The notes under the pieces: generated by a model
Told to the model about the DNA's origin: nothing
Seen by the model: only the letters and a program-made list of their open reading frames with translations
The model's database searches: none
NCBI GenBank assembly: GCA_904066235.2
Contig: CAJFCV020000001.1
Location: forward strand, 13,883,291-13,947,290
Direction: 5' to 3'
DNA length: 64,000 nt
Origin: Bursaphelenchus xylophilus
Lineage: Eukaryota; Nematoda; Chromadorea; Rhabditida; Aphelenchoididae
Made by a program: the position numbers and the translations under genes
Part shown: positions 10,601 to 23,100 of the stretch, one piece after another
How positions within the stretch are numbered: the stretch's first letter is position 1
How the letters are laid out: every line of letters starts with the position of its first letter

Positions 10601-13264
10601 AGGCAAAAAATACCGTAAAAACGATATTCTGTACTTTACCAAATTTTCTGCGTTCTTTCCCGGCGAAAGGAACACTTGACCCGCATCGAGTCAAGTCTTT
10701 CTCTTTGCGCAATACTCCCCCATAAGCTCGCAGATAGGGCGTAAAATTTAATTCAGACCCTCTACCGTCTTCTTTAATAATTTTTGAATTTTGCAGAATG
10801 CCAAGTTTTCGTTGTGGGACCCAGATTAATTAAGATTTTCTTTATTTCAGGATGGAACAGCCCTTGCTTTTGTTGCCTACCCAGAAGCTTTGATTCGAAT
10901 GCCAGTGGAGCCGCTATGGTCCATTCTGTTCTTCCTCATGGTATTTTTACTCGGCATCAGCTCCCAGTTTGGCTATGCAGAAGCCGCCATCACCGCGTTT
11001 GTCGACCAATTCCCGCGACTGAAGAAAGCCCACACACGAACGGTTTTTGGCGTTTGCACTGTGCTGTTCCTTTGTGGAGTAATTTTGTGTACTAATGTAA
11101 GTGTATAAGACAAAATTTTCAGTATAACTTGAATTCCAAAAAAATTTTGGGTCCTGCCACGAAAGGTTGTGACAGCGCGAAAATTTATTACAAATGTTAA
11201 TTTAGAGCTCAATGGACCTCAGGACTCATGTATTTCAATGTTTTAAGTTTGCGATCTAAAATTGGGTCCCACCACGAAAACTTGGCATTGCGTTTTTATA
11301 GGTTTAATTGACCGAAAATGCCTTTTTGATATCAAATATTGTTATGCAGAACCAAAATCAGTACCAAAAATCCTGTTTTTAATCTCTGAATAATCAAATT
11401 TTGGGTCCCGCCACGAAAGTTTGGCATTCTGTTTTTTGCCTCTAAAAACGCGGAAAATCACTCAAATTGTAAGATTTATAGTATCTACATTGCCTTTGGC
11501 TTTTTTGACCATTGAATAATCAAAGTTTGGGTCCCACCACGAAAACTTGGCATTGCGTTTTTATAGGTTTAATTGACCGAAAATGCCTTTTTGATATCAA
11601 ATATTGTTATGCAGAACCAAAATCAGTACCAAAAATCCTGTTTTTAATCTCTGAATAATCAAATTTTGGGTCCCGCCACGAAAGTTTGGCATTCTGTTTT
11701 TTGTCTCTAAAGACGCGGAAAATCGGTCGAGTAGTAAAGTTTAGAGTATACACGGTGTCCTCTAAATGATTTTTCTATCTTACATTGTATTTTAGAGTGG
11801 ATTTTACTTCTTCAACATCCTCAACGACTATTCCTCCGGATTTTCCTTGGGAATCGTCCTCTTTCTGGAGGCTGTGCTAGTCAGCTACATTTATGGTAGG
11901 TTAGAAAAAAGTCCCAGCGTATTTTAAAAGAAATTCTCAGTTTTTAGGAAAGCTTTTAAAGAATTTATATTATACTTAATAAATCAATAGCGATTTGTCA
12001 TCTTTTCATTCAAAATTTTGATGATCTTCCCACTCATAATAACGTATTTTAAATTTCAGGCATAGAGGACTTTATTGCCGACTTGCGTTCAATGTTTGGA
12101 CCGCCGAAAAATCGATGGGGATCGATTTTCGGCCGGACCGGGCTGTATGTCAAGACGATCTGGAGGTTCCTGGCGCCGGTTATGTGGATAGTAAGCCTTT
12201 TTCATTCTTGAAAACACTTTTTGGGATACTTTTTTAAAACATTTCCAAGCCATAGGTTAAACTTATTAAACTAGGAAAAACTGGATTTTTGAGCAATATT
12301 TCTTTATAAATTTGGGCCAATTTTTTACAATCCGTATTTTACAATCTCTTAAGCTTCATATTTCTAAAATCCGCGAAATTTGAGCCGTTTTTCCGATTGA
12401 GAGGAAGACTTGACTCGGTTTGGGTCAAGTCTGTAAATTTAAGCCCTGAGAGGAGTCGGCATAACAGAAATGAAAGGTGGTAGCGTATTTGACAAAAGTT
12501 TGAACCTTTTTTTCCCCAAAATTTATATTTGTCTCGCCAAAAACCTTTTTTTTGGGTCAAGTCTTCCTCAAAATCAAATCCAATTTTTGGCCCAAAAATA
12601 AATAATAAAAAATTATTTCAGATACTCACTGCCTTCACACTGTACACACAGACAACGAATGGCGGAATTTCGATAGGAAAAGGCACCAGGAAGTACGTTT
12701 TGCCCGACTGGTGCACGGCTCTGGGATGGTGTATATCCGTAATCCCGTTGTTTTGCCTGCCCGGATTTGCACTGATCAACTTTTTGGTGTTCAGAAAGCA
12801 GGGGAAAGTAAGCCAGTCCGGTTTGAAATTTTAGTTTCTGTTGAAACGCAAATTTTTACTTTGAGGGTAAGACTTGACCCAAAGACAGATCACAGCGATT
12901 GTAGGCTTGTAAAAATGTACAATAGGCTTGTAAATAGGCTGCTGACAAGATTTTTACTATGATGTGTCAAGTGTTCCTTCAAAATTGAGTTTTTGGGTCA
13001 AGTGTTTTTCTCAACAGAAAAATGGTTTTTGAAACGGTATTTTTCGTATTTTAGCCGCTTTACGAGCTTCTCCGAGTCCAACGTAAATGGCCTTCGTATA
13101 ACCGACACAAACGCCGTTGGGTCAAATCGAAAAGTGAGGAAAAATCGACCGAGAAATCGTCTGAGCCAGGAAAATCGAACGAAAACTCGACTGTTTCGGC
13201 TGCCGAAAATTCCGATCCAAACACCCTCAAAGAGCATCATGACCCATTTGAGGAAAAGAGTTGA
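7645..13264 (+). CDS. SLC6 sodium-dependent neurotransmitter/amino-acid transporter (SNF family)
   Basis: Exons: 7835-8246, 8871-9020, 9081-9249, 9290-9557, 10172-10396, 10851-11096, 11796-11895, 12060-12190, 12622-12807, 13055-13264. Phases chain to 698 residues. An upstream ATG-ACG at 7645-7650 is followed by a donor and joins in frame, so the start could be there. The TM1 signature YAVGLGNIWRFP (residues about 73-84) has glycine where monoamine carriers have aspartate, favouring an amino-acid-type substrate. TM6 shows the GFGGILSFSSFNP unwound region and TM8 follows in exon 6. The protein should be a plasma-membrane Na+/Cl- symporter with a charged cytosolic tail. The acceptor before exon 3 lacks AG. 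Introns carry GTCAAGT hairpins and tandem repeats. AATAAA lies at 13332. The exact SNF orthologue was not assigned. Confidence 0.93.
7722..7766. repeat. GTCAAGT hairpin, first of a dispersed series
   Basis: The short palindrome GAGAAAGACTTGACTCA / TGGGTCAAGTGTTTCTC lies in the 5' intron. Similar hairpins or half-sites occur in SLC6 introns near 8344, 8633, 8780, 9923, 10516, 10671, 12406 and 12960. They recur at 13544, 14476, 31258 (unc-57 intron 3), 54030 (dap-3 intron) and 54650. The motif consensus is about GTCAAGTSTTYCC. Confidence 0.75.
11263..11760. repeat. Tandem duplication in SLC6 intron 6, about 266-bp unit
   Basis: 'gggtcccaccacgaaaactt' begins at 11263 and again at 11529. The following 230 bp are nearly identical, including a second 'gggtcccgccacgaaagttt' block. 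Related 'gggtccYgccacgaaa' words occur at 11150, 10810 and 16555, so this is a dispersed nematode intron repeat that has duplicated here. Confidence 0.8.
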
Positions 13265-14860
13265 CCCAGGATGGCTTACAATGACGTAAATTACTGGATT
13301 CTTTTGAATTTTTTGGTCGGTTCGATACTGAAATAAATTGCTGCGCAATCAGAGGACTGGGATTTTTTGATAAAATCTTAGTTCAAAATATTTTTTGTTG
13401 CTTTAGACACCAAAATAAAAAATTCCAAAAAATGTGTCATGATGACATATTTTTTTGAAATTTGAAAAACGTCGTATCTAAGCCCTGTAAAACCTCTAAT
13501 TTTTCTGTTTTTACCAGGAGAACTCGTATTTTACTAACAGAGAAAGACTTGACTCAAAATTTGATTTGGGGTCAAGTCTTCCTCTGGTTGCAAAAGTTGC
13601 CTGAACTAAAAACCGTGATGAAAGAAAATATTTCCACATAGAAGAGGAGCTCCAAAACAGTATTTCAAGAATCTCCCCTTAGGGCATTTGTCCGACCTTT
13701 GCTCCAAAACAACCAAAAAATTCCGCTTCCTCACGTTCGTACCGGGTACGGCCGGACGCGTGGAACAAACCACTTTTGTATCCACGGCATAACGTATTCA
13801 ACAACACGTCCAGCGTGCACTCGTGCCAACTCTGGCGCATCGCCCAGCAACTGTCGGGGACATCCCGAGGTCAACAAGTTTCGACACTTTTCGCGGGTCG
13901 AAAAAGAGCAAAAAATAAAGCTGGTAGGACTTGTGACAAACAAACACTAAAATAGATGACATTTGGAATATTTTTCGTTACAATTTGAGTGATTTGGAAT
14001 AAGATTTTTGGGGAGTTTTATATTGTACTTGACATTAGATGGGGAAGATTGAAATAAAACTTATTTTTGATAGCATTTGGCTAGTTTTTTGGTTTCAATT
14101 TTCTTTATAGGCCTCAATTTGTCTTTGCAGAGACAATGACGATCAGTTGACATCTAAATTTTTACATTTTTAAGCTAATTTTATATTACACTTGATGTCA
14201 AAAATAGAAACTGATGAAAGAAAATATGCGTGCCGTATTTTAAATTTGTTTTTTGACTTGATTCTTTAACACATTATATGGTTTACACAACATAAGCTCA
14301 TTTGTAACTCTTGAATTTCAAAGTTTTTTGCTTTTATATTATCCATGGTTTTTGATGTCAATTTTGGTTGAAATCCTCCTAAATTTTGTTTTTACTAGCT
14401 TAAGATTGATCCTAGAAGTGCTGTCTCTAATTTCAATCACAACTTTCCCTCTGAAATCATCATTTTCCGCCGAGAGGAACACTTGACCCAACTGGGTCAA
14501 CTCTTTCCCTCACCTCCAAATCGTACTAAACGGATGTCTACATGTTGTAAAAGTGTCCAGACAATTTTGCGAAACAATTTTCTCGTCCAAATTGTTGTGT
14601 TTTGCACCCATTTCGCGCCAATTTTGTCGTCATAGCTATACCCTTTCTCCATGATCCAAAGAAAGAAACGGGCGGCCCAAAAAAGGCGGGCGGAAAGAAT
14701 ACCTGTCCCGTTTTTCCACATGTACGAGCGGAATGGTCGGCGGTTTCGGGCCGAAATAAACATTTCCTTCCAGGCATCCGGAAATCAGGCGCCTTTTATG
14801 GTCGTCAAGGACACGCCCTGAGGGCGCGACGCAAAAAACAGCCTGACCTCTTAGTGCGCC
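13265..14860. other. Intergenic region between SLC6 and claudin-like genes
   Basis: GTCAAGT hairpins lie at 13544-13578 and 14476-14506. A GC-richer patch at 13690-13920 stands out from its AT-rich surroundings and may be an exon remnant, but no frame is convincing. A TATA-like 'ttttatgg' lies about 70 bp before the claudin start. The ORFs at 14600-14830 have no recognised domain. Confidence 0.4.
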
Positions 14861-16392
14861 ATGGTGGGGATGTGTTCGACCGCGTACCTGAAGCCGCTCT
14901 ACCTGGTGGCGTTGATTATTGCGCTCGTTTTCACCACCGCCGCACTTTTCTCGCCCGCCTGGCGACGAATCGACGACAACAACAGTGTGGGGCTGATCAC
15001 GTCCGACTGCTACTTTCAGGCGTGCTGGTGGTACACTGACGTGAGTTTTGGAACAAACCAGCGATTTCCAAAGTTGTGGGAAAAATGAGACTTTTTGATT
15101 TTTCGATATTGTAGTAGACCTTTCATAACTCAAAAACTTGCTCCAAAATACGGTAATAATTGGAAACAGAGGTCGAAGAGGGCCATACACAACATTTTTA
15201 TTTCATTTCCAGAACTTAAAAATATTGTTTCCTCTATGTTTTGCACGGTGCAATGATGTAGTTCATTTTAGCTTACGTTTTTGCACCGTGCAATTTTTGC
15301 TCAAAATGAAGTAAAAAAATTTTTTTTAATGCCAAATTTTTTTCATTGTGTTGGAAGATATTTACAGGCTATGAAAAAATCGCCTACGTATCTTTTTTTA
15401 CCGAAAAATCTTCGAAAAATGCGAAATTTTTTTGCACAGTGCAAAACCGAAAGCCAATTTACCCTATTTCCCCGCACTGTGCAATCAAATTTTTTCAACA
15501 ACTTAGAATATCTATCTTTCGCCTTTTCAGAACCGAGCCTCCTTCGATCACACATGTCTGGGACTGATGATAGTCGCATTCGTCCTCGAGATCTTCCTGA
15601 TCTTGGCGTCGTTGGGGATGTGGACTCGATTCTTCGTGCCTGGGGCTTACGTGTGTTTGACGGCGGTTAGCTTCGCCGCGATGGTCGCTATTGTCGTCAC
15701 TTTGGCGATTTATGGAGCCAAAAGCGAGAACACCTTCCGAGGGATCAGTAAGTTTCGTCAAACAAGAGGAAATTTGAAGGAAACTTGAAGGGGCGGAGCT
15801 TAGGGTGATTTGGGAACTTCGCACGGTGCAATGGTGAAAATGAAATTTTTTTGCGACCAAAAATAAATTTAGGACCCAAAAAACTTTTACACTGACAAGA
15901 TGCACTATTTGGCACGATTTTATTGAGGTTTATTAAGAAAAACTTAAAATTATGGGGAGCAAAACTTGAATTTTGCTTTTCTAACATATTTTGAAGCTCT
16001 ATATCTCAATCTACAATGTAAAGTTAAACTTAAAAATTTTTCAGAGGTCATAGCAGACTCTAATCTTCATTTCTACCAAGTTTCATTCAATTCCGAAATT
16101 TTGCCCTGAGGCAATTTTTTCGAAAATTGAGAGTTTTGAACTCTCAATGGCTTTCAAACTTCACACACGCAATTTCAAACACAACAGAACATTTTTAGCG
16201 CCACTTTAACACATCCTTTCAGTCCCAATAACAGTAGCGCCACCATCGGTCACCGGTTTCCAGTCGACGCATAACAACCAATTCGGCTACAGCTACTGGC
16301 TCGCACTAATTGGAGCGATTTTTATGGCCATTGCGACGACAATCGCCGCCACCGCCACGGTTTTCAGTCTTTCGGTGAATGCCCATTCATAA
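14861..16392 (+). CDS. Claudin-like four-transmembrane protein
   Basis: Three exons (14861-15040, 15531-15747, 16223-16392) give 188 residues with phases 0 and 1 matching at the junctions. Hydropathy by eye shows four helices: about residues 11-32, 72-94, 98-122 and 150-178. The first extracellular loop contains SPAW, then VGL and two cysteines (DCYFQACWW), a loose form of the claudin W-GLW-C-C signature. Short termini and an N-F-G-Y-S-Y-W entry to TM4 fit nematode claudin-like (CLC/NSY-4-like) proteins. The expected role is in cell contacts or channel regulation at the plasma membrane. The start follows a 'cctcttag' acceptor closely. Both introns contain GCACNGTGC palindromes or their remnants. 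The exact subfamily is uncertain. Confidence 0.75.
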
Positions 16393-17099
16393 TTTTATCT
16401 TTGATGTCTACTGCAATATAATGTAAATAATATCGAAAATCTTGCGTGTTGCTATGTCAAAAATATTTTAATTGGTATTTTATTTCATTTACGACATTTG
16501 TATGTATTTTCCAGTGGTTTGAATGCGGTTTTTAAAGATCTCAGGTTTTCGTGGCGGGACCCAAATTGATGATCAAAACACTGCTCAAAAACTAAAAAGC
16601 GAGTTCACAATTGTAAATGAGCTGTTTCTCAACAATAAATTTAATTTTCCTCCCCACAATTTCTAAAATACACCGCTAAAATACGATTTTTTTGAAATTT
16701 TTGGTCTCGCCACGAAAACTTGGAAACGCAAAAATTCAATATTCTAAACTCAAAAATGATGCCTTCAAGTCTCCAAAAACGTCTAACTACTTCTATTTTG
16801 TCCGTAAAAACGTCCAGTAATCGATATAAAACATCTAACTTTATATCACAATCCTGTCGCTATGCCAATTCCAAATTGTAAACATCTTATTTTACTCCCC
16901 ATATGTCTAAAATTAGCCGTTTGTCACACCAATTTCGCAATATTTCGTATTTTTTTCAATAAAAAAGTCGAGAAAATTGCCCATTTGTTTTGTTTGCCCT
17001 CCGGCTTCGGGCGCCAATTTTGGTCCAATTTCGTTCGGAGAAAGTTCAACCAAATTTCGCCTCGTTTCTCCTAGCCTACTGGGAAAACGTCATTTCCGG
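16393..17099. other. Intergenic, no gene seen
   Basis: It contains a dispersed 'gtcccgccacgaaaa'-type repeat at 16545-16565 and 16705-16725. AT-rich sequence without coding features follows. Confidence 0.4.
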
Positions 17100-19260
17100 A
17101 AGATTGGGCCTAATTTTTTGGAGGAGGGAGGAGTAGGTGGTCAAGTGGAACATCGGCAATATCTCGGGAGTGTTTTGAGCTGAGCTTGTGGAGTAAAATG
17201 AAAAATACGGCTAAATTATTTATATTTTTTACTCTACGAGGTATCATAGCTCGTGAAGTTCAGAACTTTTGATTTATTCAAGTTTTCCTACAATTGATGA
17301 CCAAGTGTAATATGGCTTGTATCTCGGGTAATTTTTTGAGCTGAGCTTGTCGAATATACGGCAAAATACGGCAAATTATCTATATTTTTACTTTACCAGG
17401 TATTGTAGACCTTGAAGTTTAGGTCTCTTGATTTATTAAAACTTCCTTACAATTGAAGACCAAGTATAATATGGCTCATATCTTGAGTAATTTTTTGAGT
17501 TGAGATTGGCGAGTAAAAAAGTATAATACGACAAATTATCAATATTTTCTTTTTTACTATGTACTGTAGACGATGAACGTCAGAACTTTTAATTTATTCA
17601 AGCTTTCTTACAATTGATGACCAAGTATAATATGGTTCGTATCTCGGGTAGTCTTTTGAGTTGAGCTTGCCCAGTAGAAGGTAAAATACGGAAAATGATT
17701 TCTACTTTTATTTTACCAGGTATTGTAGATCTTGAAGTTCAGGGGGATGTTTCACGTACAAAAAGGGCACTAACTAGAGTTAGCTGCATCACAGAAAAAG
17801 CGGAGAGAGCAGAGAAAAAGAGGAGTGGTAACTCGAGTGACCTGACTTTTTATCGACTTCGGCCGCACATTTTGGGCCATAACTTTTGATACAGTGGACC
17901 AATTTGCGCCCTTCCAAAAAAATATTAATGCTGGTGGTACACAGAATACATGGATATAAATTTGTAAATTTTTCTTCTAAATTATGCAAATTATATGCAA
18001 ATTTTTTTCTTGGTATCTTAAAGCTCGTCTTTTATTAAAATCTTTATATGAACATGTTTGTTACGCTCTCAGCATCAAAGGGTTTTTTGGAGGGTGTAAA
18101 TTGGTATACTGTATCAGGAGTAATGGCCCGCGCAACAGTGGGCGAGAATTTTTTGGTCATAACTTTTGTCACAGTAAACCAATTTGCAAAATTTTAAGAA
18201 AGTTTTAAAGCTGGCACCACGCTGCGTATGATTGTATCAAAATTTTTTCCGTATCTTGCTTCTTAAATACCAAGAGAAAAATTTGCATATGATTTGCATA
18301 ATTTAAAAGGAGAATTTACAAATTTATACGTGTATATTCTGTGTACCGCCAGCATTAATATTTTTTTTGGAAGGGCGTAAATCGGTCCACTGTATCAAAA
18401 GTTATGGCCTAAAATGTCCGGCCAAGTCCATAAAAAGTCGCCCGATTCGCCAATCAAAAAGAAGAGGGATCACTCAAGTTACCACTCCTCTTTTTCTCTG
18501 CTCTCTCCTCTTTTTTCGTGATGCCGCTAACTCAAGTTAGTGCCCTTCTGTACGTGAAACATCCCCCAGAGCTCTTAATTTATTAAAACTTTCTTACAAT
18601 TGATGGCCAAGTTTAATATGGGTCGTATATTCGGTAATTTTTTGAGTTGAACTTGTGGAATAGCAGGTAAAATACGACAAATTATCTCTATTTTATATTT
18701 TATCACGTATTGTAGACCTTGAACTTTAGAGCTTTTAATTTATTAAAGTTTTCTTCCTATTCATGACCAAGTATTATATCGTTCGTATCTCGAGTAATTT
18801 TTTGAGCTGAGCTTGCCCAGTAGAAGGTAAAATACGGAAAATGATTTCTACTTTTAACTTACCAGGTATGATAAACCATGAAGTTTAGAGCTCTTGATTT
18901 ATTCAAGTTTTCTTACAATTGATACCCAAGTATAATATGGCTCATATCTTGGTTAATTTTTCGAGTTGAGCTTGTCAACTAGGCGGTAAAATACGGCAAA
19001 TTATCTGTATTTTTACTTTCTCCGGTAACCAAGATGTTGAAATTCAGAGCTTTTGGTTTATTCAACTTTTCTTACAATTGATGACCAAGTATAATATGGC
19101 TTGTATCTCGAGTAATTTTTTGAGTTGAGCTTTGGAATATGAGGTGAAATACGGCAAATTATCTATATTTTTACTCTACCGGGTATTGTAAACCTTGAAG
19201 TTCAGAGCTTTTGGTTTATTCAAGTCTTCTCACAATTGATGACCAAGTATATATTGTCAA
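17100..19260. repeat. Tandem repeat array, unit about 160 bp
   Basis: About ten divergent copies of a unit carry 'ccaagtataatatggct', 'gtatctcgggtaattttttgag', 'aaaatacggcaaattatct' and 'gattgtagaccttgaagttcagagct' in fixed order. Starts of the 'ccaagt' word lie near 17139, 17300, 17459, 17618, 18606, 18768, 18925, 19085 and 19243. One unit is split by the element at 17742-18567. No coding potential is visible. Confidence 0.85.
17742..18567. mobile_element. Long palindromic element inserted in the tandem array
   Basis: It starts GGGGGATGTTTCACGTACA and ends with its inverse. Inverted homology extends for over 300 bp on each side around a centre near 18150, including the 'taatgctggtggtacacaga' and 'gcaaattatatgcaaatttt' words. 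It interrupts the repeat unit between 'gaagttc' and 'agctctt', with AG on both sides, consistent with a 2-bp target duplication. There is no ORF of note. Confidence 0.8.
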
Positions 19261-20154
19261 AATCTTAACCTCAGATTCAAGTTTCCAATCGAACATGAGT
19301 TCAAAATACGGGACAACCGTTCAATTTTGCCTTGTAATACCACTGCTGTTTTAAAATTCTGAATCTTTTGAGTTGTTTTAGTTTTGTCTCAGACCAGGTG
19401 CTCAAGTCTAATATTGTTGATATTTAGGCCGCATTAAAAATTTCCGTACGTGAAATACCGCTAATTTACACGTGAGGGCGGTCTTTTTGACATAGCAATA
19501 TCTGTTTACGCAATATTTTCATGACCGAAGTTGTTTCGCAAGTTTTTCGGAAGTAGGTGGTCAAGTGTAATATCGGTCGTATCTTTAACAAAAAAAGAAG
19601 TTGAATTTCGGAGATGGGGGTAAAATACATATTTTTTATCGCGTTTTTATGCTACAATTTATCTGGGATCAAATATGATGACTTTTTGAGATATTCAAAT
19701 TTTTTGTTATTAGTAGGTGTCAAGTATAATATAGGCAAAAACCGGGTTGTGCAACCCAACCCAAACAGTCGAAAATTGTTTTAAAATACGACAAATGGAT
19801 TTTTCCGTGTATTTTAGTGCTTTGGACACTTCTATTCCCCATCTAATTTGCATAAAATCCGGAAGTTTCGGACGAAAAGGGAATTTTTGATGACAAATCC
19901 TCATAAATATGGTTTTTTTGGTCTTTTATGGCAATTTTTGGAGGTTCAGACTAAAAAGGTCTCAGTGGATTCAATTTCAGAGTATTTGTAATCAAAATAA
20001 CTTTTTTGTTTTCCAGTTTTTTTCAAGTTTCAGCTTCGTATAATACCGGATATCGACCAAAATTTCTCGCACTCTTAGACGCCTTTGAGCCTCCAACGTT
20101 TTGATTTTTAATTTTTGCACCCTTCAAATGACGTCATTTTGACAAGTCGCGGTT
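19261..20154. other. Intergenic, no gene seen
   Basis: Decayed versions of the tandem unit ('ccaagtctaatattg', 'tcaagtgtaatatcgg', 'tcaagtataatatagg') continue here at irregular spacing. Nothing coding is recognisable. Confidence 0.4.
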
Positions 20155-23100
20155 CAAAATGGCCAACGAAAAGAAGTCGTTTTTTTCAAAGTGCACGGTG
20201 CAAAACGTCTTGACTGCACAGTGCGGTGTCGTGCGACAAACTTGTCGCGCGGCGACAAGCGAAATTCACGATGCCCTGCGACCCCGCACAGTGCAAAGAG
20301 ATTGTTTTGAAAAGGGTAAACAATGCACAGTGCGCTCTTCCTTCGCACCCCGCCAAAATTTTGTCGCGCGGCACCTTGTCGCAACACCGAATTCATGCGC
20401 CTGCACAGTGCGAAAACATGTCAAGACGTTTTGTTTTTGTTTCTTGCACTGTGCAGCCGGCGAAATTCCTTTGCACCGTGCCGCAACTTTCATTTCGTTT
20501 GCACAGTGCGATCTGTCGCGGCTATCGTTGATTTTTTCCATGCACAGTGCAAAGTTTTTTCCGCACTGTGCAGATTTTTCTTTTTTGCGCGATCCGCCAT
20601 TTGCACTGTGCAACCGGTAAATTTGCACGACGCTCGCACCGTGCAAACTTTCATTTCGTTTGCACAGTGCGATCTGTCGCAATTATCGTCGCTTTTTTCC
20701 TTGCACAGTGCAAAGTTCTTTCCGCACTGTGCAGATTTTTATGAACATTTTTTTTGCACTGTGCAAAAAAAAATTTCTTTTGTTTGCACAGTGCAGTTGG
20801 TCGCTGTGCCTTTGATGCATTCTTTTTCGTTACCTGCACGGTGCAAATTCATCTTCGCACAGTGCAGTCGGCTGAAAATTTGCTTGCACTGTGCGGCCCA
20901 CTTTTCTCTTGTTTTGGCACCGTGCAAGACTTCAAAAAGCAAAAAAATGAATGAACAATGGCATGACGTCACTTTTTACAACTACAATTTACGTGGAAAA
21001 GACCAGAAATCAAATGCACTTGGAGTTTTGAAAAGAATAAATGAAGTGCACCGTGCATTCAACTCAAAAGTCTTGTTTATCGCTTCAGGCGTCTGGAAAA
21101 GTTCTTTTTTTGCTCCCGCAGGACTTGGAATTCCAGAGACGAGGTTTTTATTTTAATAACTTTTATTTTTTCTTTAATTTAAACAAAATTTTCCGGAAAT
21201 TTTTATGTTACAGTAATCCATGTGGCTGGAAATAATAAAATTTTGGAGGGACATGATGAACTTCACCTGCTTTTCAATTACTGAGATGAAAATTTAATCA
21301 AATTTGACTTAAAGTCTGTAAAAACAATTAGTTTTCGTCGCACTGTGCCGATGAATAGGCTTTTTTGAACAAAATTTTTGCACCGTGCGGTTCACTTTTT
21401 TTGCACCGTGCGGACTTCTTTTTTTCTTTGCACTGTGCAAAATAAAACAACTTTTTCCGCGACATCTCTTGCACTGTGCAGATTTCTTGTTTTCGCACAG
21501 TGCATTCCGAGTTCTCTTTTTTTGCACAGTGCAAAACAACTTTTTCCGCGACAACTCTTGCACTGTGCAGATTTCTTGTTTTTGCACAGTGCAAACGAAC
21601 TTCTTGCCCTTTCGCACCGTGCAAATCCTCATTTTCCTTTTTGCGCAAACACTGCACTGTGCAAATTTTTATCTTTCGTTTCGCACAGTGCATTCCGAGT
21701 TCTCTCTTTTCTGGCACAGTGCAAGGCGACTTTTTCCGCGACAACTCTTGCTTGCACTGTGCAGATTTTGTTGTTTTCGCACCGTGCAATTCCTCATTTT
21801 TCATTTTCCGACAAACACTGTACTGTGCGGATTTTATCTTTCCTTCCGCACAGTGCATTCCGAATTCTCTTTTTCTCGCACAGTGCAAAAAATTCGTTTG
21901 GAGTTTTGCACTGTGCAGAATATTTAATTAAAAAATTAGTGTAAAATGCAGTAAAAAAACAAAATTATGCAGAATCTCTCTCAAAACTCATCCAATTATG
22001 GGAAATTATAATCAATTCCACCTCCGATCTTCCACTTTTGAGGTCTCTCTTCTTTGTCTTCCAGTCTCTTCGCCGTAATCTTTCCGAATGCCAAGTAATG
22101 ACGCTAGCCTCCGCCCTCTTTCCCGGTGCATTTTTAAAAAGATTTTTTTTTTTTTGATATTCCATAAGTGCTTCCCTTGAAATTACATTTTTCACTGTGC
22201 TCACCAACTGCACGGTTCAAAGAAATTTTTGCTTTTCGCACAGTGCATGTGCTCAAACTTCTGCGACAGACTTCGCACCGTGCGGAATCTTATTTCTCTG
22301 CACTGTGCATCGGTTTCTGAAATATTTTTTCGCACTGTGCATTTTTATTTTTTATTTTTCTTTGCACTGTGCGTTTTAGTTTTAGAACTTATTGCACAGT
22401 GCGATTGAAATTTTTTTCGCGACAAGCTTTTGCACCGTGCAGTTTGTCAGTTTGTTTCGCACTGTGCAATTGAAAATGTTTTTTGAAAATCCATTGCACC
22501 GTGCAATCGGTCGGTTTCATTTGCACAGTGCAAGTGAAAAATTTTCGCGACTATCCGTTGCACTGTGCAAGAGTCGTTATGAGCGCGTTTCGCACCGTGC
22601 AATCTGCGGGTTTCCTTCGCACCGTGCACTTTTATTTTGCACTGTGCGCTTTTTTTTCGCACTGTGCAAATGAAATTTTTTGCGACAAGCTGATGCACTG
22701 TGCAATCTTCGGGTTTCATTCGCACCGTGCACTTTTATTTTGCACCGTGCGTTTTACGATTTCTCGCATCGTGCGATTAAAAATTTTTTTGCGACAAATG
22801 GATGGACAGTGCGGAAACACGCGGCTCGCAACAATCCTTTGCACCGTGCAATATGTTTATTTCATTCGCACAGTGCATCTTTATTTTTTTGCACTGTGCG
22901 TTTCCGAATTTATCGCACCGTGCGATTAAAATTTTTTTGCGACAAATGGATGCACCGTGCGGAAAAAATCACCTTGCTTTTGCACTGTGCAATCCATCGG
23001 CTTTCTCCGCACTGTGCATTTTTTTGCACTGTGCGTTTTCCAATTTGTCGCACTGTGCAAATGAAAAATGTTTGCGATAATTGCACCGTGCAATCTGCTT

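Noticed and set aside
13699..13950. Extra exon of the SLC6 or claudin gene.
   Set aside because: GC-richer than its surroundings, but no frame gives a recognisable sequence and the SLC6 stop and polyadenylation signal lie upstream.
14636..15190. 184-codon minus-strand ORF overlapping claudin exon 1.
   Set aside because: It is antisense to a clear coding exon with membrane-helix pattern and has no family resemblance itself.
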